Source: Streptomyces zaomyceticus (GTDB lineage Bacteria > Actinomycetota > Actinomycetes > Streptomycetales > Streptomycetaceae). Taken from it: a stretch of 64,000 nt of DNA. The DNA lies in the NCBI RefSeq assembly GCF_014656215.1, contig NZ_BNBZ01000013.1:62001-126000 (forward strand). The letters run 5' to 3'. Shown piece by piece: positions 32,070 through 40,213 of this stretch; within the stretch, counting starts at the first letter, position 1; every line of letters starts with the position of its first letter. The notes beneath the pieces were generated by a model. The model made no database searches. It worked only from the letters and a program-made list of their open reading frames with translations, and had not been told where the DNA came from. Position numbers and translations under genes: made by a program.

Positions 32070-33328
32070 TTGCCCTGGCCCTTCCGGTACGGCAGACCGT
32101 CGGCCTTCGGCATCCGCAGGCGCTGTGCCGACAGGGCCAGCACGAGCAGGGTGGTGATGTACGGGGCAGCGTCGACGAACTGGCTCGGGACCTCGTCGGT
32201 GAGCACGTACCAGAGGAAGAAGCCGACGGCGAAGGCCGCGGAGATCACTCCGGGCACGTACTTCTTCTTGTACAGCTGCCACAGGGCGGCGACCACGAGG
32301 AGCAGGGCGACGAGCAGCAGCAGCGCGTGGACGTTCTCGGCGCCGCCGCGGAGCTTGAGGCTGTCGGTGAAGCCGAAGAGGCCGGCGCCGAGCGCCATGC
32401 CGCCGGGCATCCAGTTGCCGAAGATCATCGCGGCGAGACCGATGTAGCCGCGGCCGCCGGTCTGGCCCTCCTGGTAGATGCCGGTGGCGACGATCGCGAG
32501 GAACGCGCCGCCGAGGCCCGCGAGGGCGCCGGAGACGGTGACGGCGATGTACTTGTACTTGTAGACGTTCACGCCGAGGGACTCGGCCGCGACCGGGTTC
32601 TCACCGCAGGAGCGCAGCCGCAGGCCGAAGGCCGTACGCCACAGCACCCACCAGGTGGCCGGGATCAGCAGCACGGCGACGAGCGTCAGCAGCGACAGGT
32701 TCGTGACCAGGCCGCCGAGGATGCCCGCCAGGTCCGAGATGAAGAACCAGTGCTTGGCCTGGAGGTCCGCCAGCCAGTCGGACAACCCTGGAATCGTGAT
32801 CCTGGTGATCGCGTCGATGCGCGGGGACTGCTTGGAGGAGCCGCCCTCGGCCTCGGCGAACGTGAAGTTCGACAGGTACTGGGTGAAGCCGACCGCGAGG
32901 ATGTTGATCGCCACACCGGAGACGATGTGGTTCACGTTGAACGTGACGGTGATGATCGCGTGCAGCAGACCGCCGAGCGCGCCGCCGAGGAGACCGAAGA
33001 GGACACCCACCCAGGGGCCCCACTGGTATCCGGCCCAGGCGCCGAACCAGGTGCCGAGCACCATCATGCCTTCGAGGCCGATGTTGACGACGCCCGCACG
33101 CTCGGCCCACAGACCGCCGAGACCGGCGAGGCCGATCGGCACGGCGAGCTGGAGCGCACCCGAGACCTGACCCACGGAGGTGAGGTCGTCGGCCCCGGAG
33201 ACGGCCCGGACGAGGGAGAAGAGCAGGAGACCGGCCGCGACGATCAGCATGATCCACGGCCAGGTGAGCTTGCGGCGTCCGCCGCCCTTGGGCGCGGCGC
33301 TCGGCTTGGAAACGGTGCTGGTGGTCAC
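32066..33328 (-). CDS. Nucleoside ABC transporter permease (second permease)
   Basis: 420 residues, BPD_transp_2 family with about 10 hydrophobic segments. GLGGLWAERAGVVNIGLEGMMVLGTWFGAWAGYQWG, the region with the conserved E-R-x-G-V-x-N-I-G-x-E-G motif, is near residue 110; LRSCGENPVAAESLGVNVYKYKYIAVTVSGALAGLGGAFLAI near 235 is the coupling-helix region. The N-terminal 25 residues are cytoplasmic and basic. Together with the preceding permease, ATPase and BMP lipoprotein it forms a nucleoside importer similar to NupABC/YufPQ systems. It overlaps both neighbours by 4 bp. Confidence 0.9.
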   Translation of the reverse strand: MTTSTVSKPSAAPKGGGRRKLTWPWIMLIVAAGLLLFSLVRAVSGADDLTSVGQVSGALQLAVPIGLAGLGGLWAERAGVVNIGLEGMMVLGTWFGAWAGYQWGPWVGVLFGLLGGALGGLLHAIITVTFNVNHIVSGVAINILAVGFTQYLSNFTFAEAEGGSSKQSPRIDAITRITIPGLSDWLADLQAKHWFFISDLAGILGGLVTNLSLLTLVAVLLIPATWWVLWRTAFGLRLRSCGENPVAAESLGVNVYKYKYIAVTVSGALAGLGGAFLAIVATGIYQEGQTGGRGYIGLAAMIFGNWMPGGMALGAGLFGFTDSLKLRGGAENVHALLLLVALLLVVAALWQLYKKKYVPGVISAAFAVGFFLWYVLTDEVPSQFVDAAPYITTLLVLALSAQRLRMPKADGLPYRKGQGK

Positions 33329-34443
33329 GCCGCCACCTCCTTGTCGGTCTTGATGGCGCCGCCGGCGGCGAGTTCCTCGCCGACCTTCTGCTGCTGGCGG
33401 CGGAGGCCGTAACGGCGGACGAGCTCGTACGAGACGACGACCGCGATCACGATGATGCCCTGCATGATCTTGGTGATCTCCTTCGGGTACCCGTACACGT
33501 CGAGGTTGCTGGACGCCTTGTCCAGGAACGCGAAGAGCAGGGACGCGAAGAGGATGCCGACCGGGTGGTTCCGGCCGAGCAGGGCGATGGTGATGGCGGT
33601 GAAGCCGACACCGACGGGGAAGTCGAGGCTGTACGTGTGGGACTCGCCGAGCAGCGTCGGCATGCCGGCGAGACCGGCCAGCGCGCCCGAGAGCAGCATC
33701 GCGGTGAGGACCATCTTCTTGGCGTCGACGCCGCTGGCCTGGGCGGCGGACTCGCTGGCGCCGGTGGCGCGCAGGTCGAAGCCGAACCGGGTGCGGTTGA
33801 GGACGAACCAGTAGACGACGCCGAGGGCGAGCGCGACGAAGGTGAAGCCGTAGATGACTCCGTTGCCCTCGCCCATGTCGATGCCCGGGAACCAGCCGGA
33901 CTCGGAGATCTCACCGGTGGTGAGGTTGTTCGAGCCCTCGGGCTGGACGCCGAAGTTCTTCGGCAGGATCAGCCAGGCCACCAGCGAGGTCGCGATGGCG
34001 TTCAGCATGATCGTCGAGACGACCTCGGAGACACCACGGGTGGTCTTCAGGATGCCGGCGATGCCGGCCCAGAAGGCACCGGTGAGCATCGCGACGACCA
34101 CGATCACCAGGATGTGCAGCGGGCCGGGCAGCTCGATCGAGGCACCGACGAGGGCCGAGACCATCGCCGCGAGCCGGTACTGGCCGTCGACACCGATGTT
34201 GAACAGGTTCATCCGGAAGCCGATGGCGACGGCCAGGGCTGCCAGGTAGTAGATCCCGGTCTGGTTGACGATCAGGACCTGGATGTCGGCGAAGCCGGCG
34301 TTGTCGATCATCAGCCGGATCGGCTCGATCGGGTCGAGGCCCGTCGCGAGCAGCACCAGCACGGTGAGCACGAACGAGGTGACCAGGGCGAGCACGGGTC
34401 CCGCCGCGCCCAGGATCAGCTTGTCCTTGTCGAACTTCATCAT
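33325..34443 (-). CDS. Nucleoside ABC transporter permease (first permease)
   Basis: 372 residues, BPD_transp_2 family. Hydrophobic segments begin at AAGPVLALVTSFVLTVLVLLATG; FRMNLFNIGVDGQYRLAAMVSAL near 80 is the conserved N-I-G-x-x-G motif, and LRATGASESAAQASGVDAKKMVLTAMLLSGALAGLAG near 230 is the coupling-helix region. It ends with the sequence KTDKEVAA. Two adjacent ATG codons (34443 and 34440) could start it; both overlap the ATPase stop. It pairs with the second permease as a heterodimeric channel. Confidence 0.9.
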   Translation of the reverse strand: MMKFDKDKLILGAAGPVLALVTSFVLTVLVLLATGLDPIEPIRLMIDNAGFADIQVLIVNQTGIYYLAALAVAIGFRMNLFNIGVDGQYRLAAMVSALVGASIELPGPLHILVIVVVAMLTGAFWAGIAGILKTTRGVSEVVSTIMLNAIATSLVAWLILPKNFGVQPEGSNNLTTGEISESGWFPGIDMGEGNGVIYGFTFVALALGVVYWFVLNRTRFGFDLRATGASESAAQASGVDAKKMVLTAMLLSGALAGLAGMPTLLGESHTYSLDFPVGVGFTAITIALLGRNHPVGILFASLLFAFLDKASSNLDVYGYPKEITKIMQGIIVIAVVVSYELVRRYGLRRQQQKVGEELAAGGAIKTDKEVAA

Positions 34444-36077
34444 CGGGCGTCACCGTCTTCGGGCTGCTCTGCGTCGCCGTCGAGCTGGCTGCCGGCCGCG
34501 CCGGTCATGGCGGAGCCCAGCTGCTCGGGCGTGATGGTGGCGGGGTCGGCGTCCGCGACGAGCTTGCCGCGGTACATGACCCGGAGGGTGTCGGAGAGAC
34601 CGATCAGCTCGTCGAGGTCGGCGGAGATCAGCAGCACCGCCAGGCCCTCACGACGGGCGTCGCGGATCGCGTCCCAGATCTGCGCCTGCGCGCCGACGTC
34701 CACACCGCGGGTGGGGTGGGCGGCGATCAGGAACTTGGGGCTGTGGCTCATCTCGCGGCCGACGATCAGCTTCTGCTGGTTGCCGCCGGAGAGGGAGGCC
34801 GCGGTGACGTCGATGCCGGGGGTGCGCACGTCGTACTCGCGCACGATCCGCTCGGTGTCCTTGCGGGCCGCCTTCGGGTCGAGGACGCCGCGCTTGGAGT
34901 TGGGCGCCTCGGTGACGTGACCGAGGATGCGGTTCTCCCAGAGCGGGGCCTCCAGGAGCAGGCCGTGGCGGTGCCGGTCCTCGGGGATGTAGCCGATGCC
35001 GCCCTCGCGGCGCTTGCGTACGGAGACCTTGGAGATGTCCTCGCCGTCGAGCGAGATCACGCCCGCGTCGGGGGTGGACATGCCCATCAGGGCCTCGATG
35101 AGCTCGGTCTGGCCGTTGCCCTCGACACCGGCGATCCCGAGGATCTCGCCCTTGTGGATCGTGAGGGAGATGTCGTCGAGGAGCTTGCGGCCGGCGGCGG
35201 CCTCCTCGTGGACGGTCGCCGCGCTCGACGGGTCGGCCGGGGCGGCGGTGGTCAGCGGCGCGGCCGCGACTCCGCTCTCGCTCAGCGTCAGGTTCTCGAC
35301 CGTCAGCATCGGGACCTCGGTGACCGTGGACTCGCGGGTCTCCGGGGAGGGCAGCTCGCTGCCGACCATCAGCTCGGCGAGCTGCTTGGTGGTGGCGGTC
35401 TTCGGGTCGGCGGTGCCGACCGTGGTGCCCCGGCGGATGACCGTGATGTCGTCCGCGACCTTCAGGACCTCGCCCAGCTTGTGGGAGATGAAGATGACGG
35501 TCAGGCCCTCGGCCTTGAGCTCGCGCAGGTTGTCGAAGAGCGCGTCGACCTCCTGCGGGACGAGCACGGCGGTCGGCTCGTCGAGGATGAGGATCTTGGC
35601 ACCGCGGAAGAGGACCTTGAGGATCTCCACCCGCTGACGGTCGGCGACGCCGAGGTCCTCGACCAGAGCGTCGGGTCGGACGCCGAGGCCGTACGCGTCG
35701 GAGATCTCCAGGATCTTCTTCCGCGCCTTGGCGCCGATGCCGTAGAGCTTCTCGCCGCCGAGGACGACGTTCTCCAGGACGGTGAGGTTGTCGGCGAGCA
35801 TGAAGTGCTGGTGCACCATGCCGATGCCGCGCGCGATGGCGTCACCGGGGCTGGAGAAGGTGACCTGCTCGCCGTCGACGGCGATGGTGCCCTCGTCCGG
35901 CTTCTGCATGCCGTAGAGGATCTTCATGAGGGTCGACTTGCCGGCACCGTTCTCGCCGATGAGGGCGTGCACGGTGCCCTTGCGGACCGTGATGGCGATG
36001 TCCTTGTTGGCGACGACGCCGGGGAATCGCTTGGTGATGCCGTGCAGTTCTACGGCAGGGGGGCTGGACGCGTTGAT
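34440..36077 (-). CDS. Nucleoside ABC transporter ATP-binding protein (double ATPase), non-canonical start
   Basis: About 546 codons, two ABC domains as in RbsA/YufO. The first has Walker A GENGAGKST (residues 41-49 from the proposed start), Q-loop HQHFMLADNLTV, signature-region DRQRVEILKVLF and Walker B ILILDEPTAVL; the second has the degenerate loop GVEGNGQTEL, signature SGGNQQKLIVGREM and PTRGVDVGA. An Ala/Pro-rich insertion (AAAPLTTAAPADPSSAA) lies between them. No ATG, GTG or TTG is in frame near the conserved N-terminus. AAGGAG is followed after 8 nt by an in-frame ATC (36077), which I take as the start; GTC lies just before it. The in-frame ATG at 36230 lies upstream of the operator and is rejected. 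Confidence 0.85.
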   Translation of the reverse strand: MNASSPPAVELHGITKRFPGVVANKDIAITVRKGTVHALIGENGAGKSTLMKILYGMQKPDEGTIAVDGEQVTFSSPGDAIARGIGMVHQHFMLADNLTVLENVVLGGEKLYGIGAKARKKILEISDAYGLGVRPDALVEDLGVADRQRVEILKVLFRGAKILILDEPTAVLVPQEVDALFDNLRELKAEGLTVIFISHKLGEVLKVADDITVIRRGTTVGTADPKTATTKQLAELMVGSELPSPETRESTVTEVPMLTVENLTLSESGVAAAPLTTAAPADPSSAATVHEEAAAGRKLLDDISLTIHKGEILGIAGVEGNGQTELIEALMGMSTPDAGVISLDGEDISKVSVRKRREGGIGYIPEDRHRHGLLLEAPLWENRILGHVTEAPNSKRGVLDPKAARKDTERIVREYDVRTPGIDVTAASLSGGNQQKLIVGREMSHSPKFLIAAHPTRGVDVGAQAQIWDAIRDARREGLAVLLISADLDELIGLSDTLRVMYRGKLVADADPATITPEQLGSAMTGAAGSQLDGDAEQPEDGDAR

Positions 36078-36153
36078 GACGCACTCTCCTTGGCCGGAAG
36101 GAGTGGGAGCGGGGAGGGCAGGGCGGGGCGAAGTTATCGTGCCAGGGAGACAT

Positions 36154-36165
36154 CTACACGCGTAG
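36154..36165 (-). promoter_or_regulatory. Nucleoside operator of the ABC transporter-cdd operon
   Basis: CTACACGCGTAG on the plus strand, 11/12 to the consensus. In the gene direction, TAACTT lies 17 nt beyond it and could be the -10 box, placing the operator on the -35 region. It is 76 bp upstream of the proposed ATPase start. Confidence 0.65.
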
Positions 36166-36197
36166 CGCTGCCGAAAAATGAAAACCCGTACGGGAAT

Positions 36198-36242
36198 GGG
36201 CCCGGGGCCCGGTGCGATGGCGGGTGCCACCGCTCCGGGCCC
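36198..36242 (-). terminator. Hairpin between the BMP lipoprotein and ATPase genes
   Basis: 11-bp arms GGGCCCGGGGC (36198-36208) and complement (36232-36242, one G-U pair) with an internal smaller hairpin in the loop. It lies just after the lipoprotein stop and before the operator of the ATPase operon, so it may let the binding protein be made in excess over the transporter core. Confidence 0.75.
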
Positions 36243-36270
36243 GCGGGCTCAGGTCATGACCTGCTTGTCC

Positions 36271-37329
36271 TTACGGAGCGGTCTTGACCGTGATCTTGCC
36301 GTCGATGATGTCCTGCTTCGCCTTCGCCACAGCGGCGGTGACTTCGGTCATCTTGACGTACGCCGGGTTGGAGTCGGCCAGGCCGACACCGTCCGTGGCG
36401 AGGCCGTAGCGGATCTCGCCGGACTGCGGCTTGCCGTCCTGGACCGACTTGATCACGTTGAAGACGGAGTCCGAGACGTCCTTGGTGACCGAGGTCAGGA
36501 TGTGGTCCTTGTACGAGGCCAGACCCGCCTGGTTGTACTGGTCGGAGTCGACACCGATCGCCCACTTGCCGGCGCTCGCGGCAGCCTCGATCGCGCCGGA
36601 GCCGGCGAGACCGGCGGCGGCGTAGATCACGTCGGCACCGTTGGCGATCTGGCCCTCCGCGGCGGCCTTGCCGAGGTCGGGCTTCGAGAAGCCGTCGAAG
36701 TTCGGCGGCTGGGTCAGGTACTGGACGAGCACCTTCGCCTTGGGGTTGGTGTCCTTGACGCCCTGCGCGAAGCCCGCCTCGAACTTCTTGATCAGCGGAA
36801 CCTCGACACCGCCGATGAAGCCGACCGTGCCGGTCTTGGACGTCTTGGCGGCGGCGACGCCGGCCAGGTAGGAGCCCTGCTCCTCGTTGAAGACGAGGTT
36901 GGCGATGTTCGGGCCGGTCTTCGACGTGTCGTCGATGAGGCCGAAGGTGGTCTTCGGGTAGGCCTTGGCGACCTTCTCGATGGCCGGGGCGTAGGCGAAG
37001 CCGACGCCGATGACCGGGTTGTTCCCGGCGCGGGCGAGAGCGGTCAGGCGCTGCACCTTGTCGGCGTCGCCCTCACCCTCGGAGGGCTCGGCCTCGGCGC
37101 CCTTGACGCCGAGCTCGTCCTCGGCCTTCTTGAGGCCCGCGTAGGCGGCGTCGTTGAACGACTGGTCGCCGCGGCCGCCGATGTCGTACGCGATGGCGGC
37201 CTTCGTGGCCTTCGCGCTCGAGCTCGGGCTGGAGCCGGAGTCCGTCGAAGACTTGCCACACGCGGTGGCGGAGAGGGCGAGCGCCGCGGAGGCGATGCCC
37301 ACGGTCGTGATCCTGGTGATCCGGCGCAA
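36271..37329 (-). CDS. BMP-family nucleoside-binding lipoprotein
   Basis: 352 residues. The N-terminus has a basic n-region, hydrophobic core and lipobox LSATACGKS (Cys near 24), then a Ser-rich linker. The PBP1-like BMP domain starts with AAIAYDIGGRGDQSFNDAAYAGLKKAEDELG (the DxGxxxDxSFN nucleoside-pocket motif, near residue 46) and continues with NPVIGVGFAYAPAIEKVAKAYPKTTFGLIDD, GTVGFIGGVEVPLIKKFEAGFAQG and AAAGLAGSGAIEAAASAGKWAIGVDSDQYN. It captures nucleosides for the ATPase/permease complex encoded downstream. TTG 37329 is used because AAGGGA lies 10 nt upstream and no closer ATG/GTG gives the signal peptide. Confidence 0.92.
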   Translation of the reverse strand: MRRITRITTVGIASAALALSATACGKSSTDSGSSPSSSAKATKAAIAYDIGGRGDQSFNDAAYAGLKKAEDELGVKGAEAEPSEGEGDADKVQRLTALARAGNNPVIGVGFAYAPAIEKVAKAYPKTTFGLIDDTSKTGPNIANLVFNEEQGSYLAGVAAAKTSKTGTVGFIGGVEVPLIKKFEAGFAQGVKDTNPKAKVLVQYLTQPPNFDGFSKPDLGKAAAEGQIANGADVIYAAAGLAGSGAIEAAASAGKWAIGVDSDQYNQAGLASYKDHILTSVTKDVSDSVFNVIKSVQDGKPQSGEIRYGLATDGVGLADSNPAYVKMTEVTAAVAKAKQDIIDGKITVKTAP

Positions 37330-37391
37330 GAGGAGGGTCCCTTCAAGACTGACCGAAAGCGCCTCTTCCGGCGCTGGTTTCGCGGCGATCG

Positions 37392-37403
37392 TAACGCGCG
37401 TAG
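37392..37403 (-). promoter_or_regulatory. Nucleoside operator upstream of the BMP lipoprotein gene
   Basis: TAACGCGCGTAG on the plus strand, 10/12 to the palindrome. In the gene direction the overlapping TACGAT can serve as -10, so the site covers the promoter spacer. It lies 62 bp upstream of the TTG start. Confidence 0.55.
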
Positions 37404-37576
37404 ATGTCAGTTAAAGACCCGTTCATGAGTCGTTATCGGATCGTCGCGAACCGGCCAGCCGAGGCGACCGGGGGCGTTCGGCCCGGTACCGCCGGTTATA
37501 TCGCCGGGAAAGGGCGGCGGGACAGGGGGCGGGCGCGCGCCACGCCGGGCGCTGGGCCGATCGGGGGACAGTCGTC

Positions 37577-37648
37577 GGCCGGACGGATGAGGGCTCCGTC
37601 CGGCCGGGAACCGGTGCCGCGGCGCCGGGTGGATCGGCGCCGCGGCAC
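37577..37648 (-). terminator. Tandem hairpins downstream of the amidohydrolase gene
   Basis: Two perfect hairpins in a row: 11-bp arms at 37577-37587/37595-37605 (GGCCGGACGGA) and 13-bp arms at 37614-37626/37636-37648 (GTGCCGCGGCGCC). They lie beyond the amidohydrolase stop in the minus direction and insulate it from the lipoprotein gene. The remaining 37405-37576 and 37649-37703 sequence shows no gene. Confidence 0.8.
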
Positions 37649-37703
37649 GGTGTGGATCAGGGGCGCGGCCTCGGACGGACCGGCGCCGCCACCACGTAAG
37701 AGG

Positions 37704-38924
37704 TCAGTTCTGCGGCGTCGCGTCGAGCAGGGCCGCGGCCGTGAAGAGCTCCACCCCGGCCTCGATGCAGCGCTCGTCCACGTCGAAGTCGCCGGCGTGC
37801 AGGTCGCGGACCCGGGTGTCGCCGGGGGTACGGACGCCGAGGCGGGCCATCGCGCCGGGGACGTGCTCCAGGTACCAGGAGAAGTCCTCGCCGCCGAGGC
37901 TCTGCTCGGTGTCCTCGATCGCGTACGGTCCGCGGCGGGCGGTCATCGCGGCCTGGAGCAGCTCGGTGACGGCGGGGTCGTTGACGACCGGGGGGACGCC
38001 CCGGACGTAGGTGACCGTCGACTTGGCACGGTGCAGGGTCGCGATCTCGTCGATGGCGGCGTGCACCAGGTCGGGCGCGTCGCGCCAGGTGGGCAGGTCG
38101 AGGCAGCGGACGGTGCCGGAGAGCTCGGCGTGCTGCGGGATGACGTTGCAGGCGTGGCCGGACTCGATACGGCCCCAGGTGACCGAGAGCCCGGAACGGG
38201 CGTCGACACGGCGGGCGAGGACGGCGGGGACGTCGGTGGCGACCCGGGCGGCGGCGGTGACGAGGTCGGTGGTGAGGTGCGGGCGGGCGGTGTGGCCGCC
38301 GGGTCCGTCCAGGGTGACTTCGAGCCGGTCGCAGGCGGAGGTGATGGGGCCGGTGCGGAGCCCGATCTTCCCCGCGTCCACCCGGGGGTCGCAGTGGACG
38401 GCGATGATCCGGCCGACGCCGTCCAGGACGCCGGCCTCGACGGCGTCGGCGGCGCCGCCGGGAAGGACTTCCTCGGCGGGCTGGAAGATCAGCCGCACGG
38501 CGTTCGGGAGGAGACCCTGCCGGTCGAGCTCGGCGAGGACGAGTCCGGCGCCGAGGACGGTGGTGGTGTGGACGTCGTGTCCGCAGGCGTGGGCGCGGTT
38601 GGCCACGGTGGAGCGGTAGGTGACGGTCTTGACGTCGGGGATGGGGAGCGCGTCGAGGTCGGCGCGGAGGGCGAGCATGGGCCTTCCGCCGTCCCGGGTG
38701 CCGATGTCACAGATGAGTCCGGTGCCGCCCGGCAGGACCTTCGGCGCGAGGCCGGCCGCCTCAAGGCGGGCCTTGAGCGCGGCGGTCGTACGGAACTCCT
38801 GGTTCCCCAGCTCCGGGTGCATGTGCAAGTCCCTGCGGAAGGCGATCAGTTCGACGCGCAGGGGTTCGGACAGCGTTCCGGGCAGGGTGACGGAGCCTGG
38901 CTCACGGGACTTCAACTGGTTCAC
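37704..38924 (-). CDS. M20-family amidohydrolase (N-acyl amino acid/aminoacylase-like)
   Basis: 406 residues, peptidase M20D type. RRDLHMHPELGNQEFRT is near residue 30; LALRADLDALPI near 85 is the metal-binding ALRAD(M/L)DALP motif; ANRAHACGHDVHTTTVLGA near 110 gives the HxCGHD metal ligands; IFQPAEEVLPGGA near 145 supplies the catalytic Glu pair; GGHTARPHLTTDLV near 210 is in the dimerisation domain. Family members remove acyl groups from amino acids or hydrolyse indole-acetyl conjugates. GTG 38924 overlaps a palindrome and has TACCCT 7 nt upstream, suggesting a leaderless message. Confidence 0.9.
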   Translation of the reverse strand: MNQLKSREPGSVTLPGTLSEPLRVELIAFRRDLHMHPELGNQEFRTTAALKARLEAAGLAPKVLPGGTGLICDIGTRDGGRPMLALRADLDALPIPDVKTVTYRSTVANRAHACGHDVHTTTVLGAGLVLAELDRQGLLPNAVRLIFQPAEEVLPGGAADAVEAGVLDGVGRIIAVHCDPRVDAGKIGLRTGPITSACDRLEVTLDGPGGHTARPHLTTDLVTAAARVATDVPAVLARRVDARSGLSVTWGRIESGHACNVIPQHAELSGTVRCLDLPTWRDAPDLVHAAIDEIATLHRAKSTVTYVRGVPPVVNDPAVTELLQAAMTARRGPYAIEDTEQSLGGEDFSWYLEHVPGAMARLGVRTPGDTRVRDLHAGDFDVDERCIEAGVELFTAAALLDATPQN

Positions 38925-38937
38925 CCTTTGAAGGGTA
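38923..38937 (-). promoter_or_regulatory. ACCCTT-TG-AAGGGT palindrome over the amidohydrolase start and -10
   Basis: A perfect 6+2+6 palindrome at 38923-38936. It overlaps both the -10 candidate TACCCT (38937-38932 on the minus strand) and the GTG start, so a bound protein would block a leaderless promoter. It might also be mere coincidence of a ribosome-binding-like AAGGG. Confidence 0.4.
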
Positions 38938-39040
38938 GGCCTCCGGAGAGGTCAACTGCCCGTTGATCACAAAAAGTTCAGCCCGTTAGGGGAAAGAATC
39001 TCGGTTTGGCAGGCATGAAGGCCACTCCATGTGGGTACGC

Positions 39041-40213
39041 TCAGCCGAATTCGAGCCGGTCCGTCGGATTCGTCACCCGAGCGGTGAGCCGGTCGACCTC
39101 GTGGGCCGCCGTACCCGCCACCCCGGACAGGAAGCCCTGCGCACGCGGTGAGGCGCTCGCCCGCAGCCACTCCGGCGCGATCTCGCAGACCGCGACCTTC
39201 ACCCCGGTCCCGGCGAGGGCCAGCGGCAGGGTGTGCACCACCGTGGAAGGGAAGCTGACGACCGTACGGCCGATGGGGCCGCGCCGGGCGATCAGCTCCA
39301 GGGGCAGCTCGGGCCGGACCACCTGGAGGCCCGTCTCGACCGCGATCCGGTGCAGCTTCTCCGCACTCTCCCTGCGGTGCGCGAAGTAGCGGGTCGCGCC
39401 GTGGGTCCTGGCGAGTTCGCCCACCACCCGGTCGTAGTGCGCGGCGTCGACCACCCCCGTCTCGACCAGCGAGGTGCCGACCAGGTCCGCGCCGCCCGTG
39501 AGCAGCGGCGGGCCGAAGCGGGTCCGGGTCCAGGCGAAGGAGTTCTCGGTGACCGTGACGCCCTCGGGGGCCTGCACGGGCAGCGAGGTGAAGATCTCGA
39601 CCGTTCGGCCACGGGCCGGGGCGAGCCGCCGCTTGGCGAGGGAGGTCACCGGGGCGAGGACCAGCTCGCGCGGACCCAGGCTGCCCTTGCGGTGCCATCG
39701 CACCAGACGTTCGCCCCGGCCGAGCTGGGCGGCGAACTCCATCGTCGCGGTGCCGTCGTCGACGACGGTGAGGTGCCGGGGGCCGAAGAGGGTCAGGAGC
39801 AGCTGGACGTACCGGGAGAACGGATCCCCGATGATCACCCGCTCCGCCGACCGCAGCGGCCGGGCCAGCTCCCGCAGGGTGCGGACGAGCGCGCCCCGGC
39901 CGCGGCGGGCCTCCTGCCAGCGGACGGTGAAGCCCTCGTCGCGGGCCAGCTGGGCCATCCGGCGCAGCTGGCCGCGCGACATGGGGTCGGTCGGCGAGAG
40001 GACGACGACCGTCAGGTCGGGCGCGGCGGGTGCCGCACCCGGGGTGGCGTCCGTCGAGGACAGCGCCCTCGCGGACGCGCCGGCGTCCGCGGGGCCGGAC
40101 GCGCCCGGGGGCGCGGCGGAGGGAGCTTCCGGGGCCGTGGCCCGGGTGTGCGCCCATTCCAGGACGTTGAGGAGCTGGACCGGGCTCTCGACGAACGCCA
40201 GCTGCCCGGTCAT
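39041..40213 (-). CDS. Polysialyltransferase-like glycosyltransferase
   Basis: 390 residues. It opens with LAFVESPVQLLNVLEWA, the common start of bacterial (poly)sialyltransferase-like proteins, followed by a disordered Ala/Pro insertion (residues 25-60). VIIGDPFSRYVQLLLTLFGPRHLTVVDDGTATMEFA near 145 and ARYFAHRRESAEKLHRIA-type and VVSFPSTVVHTLPLAL segments near 290-340 resemble the His- and Ser/Thr-motif regions of such enzymes. The start ATG 40213 overlaps the neuB-like stop by 4 bp, and it is the last gene of the minus-strand glycan operon. It probably transfers the activated nonulosonate to a wall glycopolymer. The acceptor is unknown. Confidence 0.65.
   Translation of the reverse strand: MTGQLAFVESPVQLLNVLEWAHTRATAPEAPSAAPPGASGPADAGASARALSSTDATPGAAPAAPDLTVVVLSPTDPMSRGQLRRMAQLARDEGFTVRWQEARRGRGALVRTLRELARPLRSAERVIIGDPFSRYVQLLLTLFGPRHLTVVDDGTATMEFAAQLGRGERLVRWHRKGSLGPRELVLAPVTSLAKRRLAPARGRTVEIFTSLPVQAPEGVTVTENSFAWTRTRFGPPLLTGGADLVGTSLVETGVVDAAHYDRVVGELARTHGATRYFAHRRESAEKLHRIAVETGLQVVRPELPLELIARRGPIGRTVVSFPSTVVHTLPLALAGTGVKVAVCEIAPEWLRASASPRAQGFLSGVAGTAAHEVDRLTARVTNPTDRLEFG

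Noticed and set aside
36078..36230. ATG at 36230 as the start of the ABC ATPase
   Set aside because: It would add about 50 residues without similarity to transporter N-termini and lies upstream of both the operator at 36154 and the -10 candidate.
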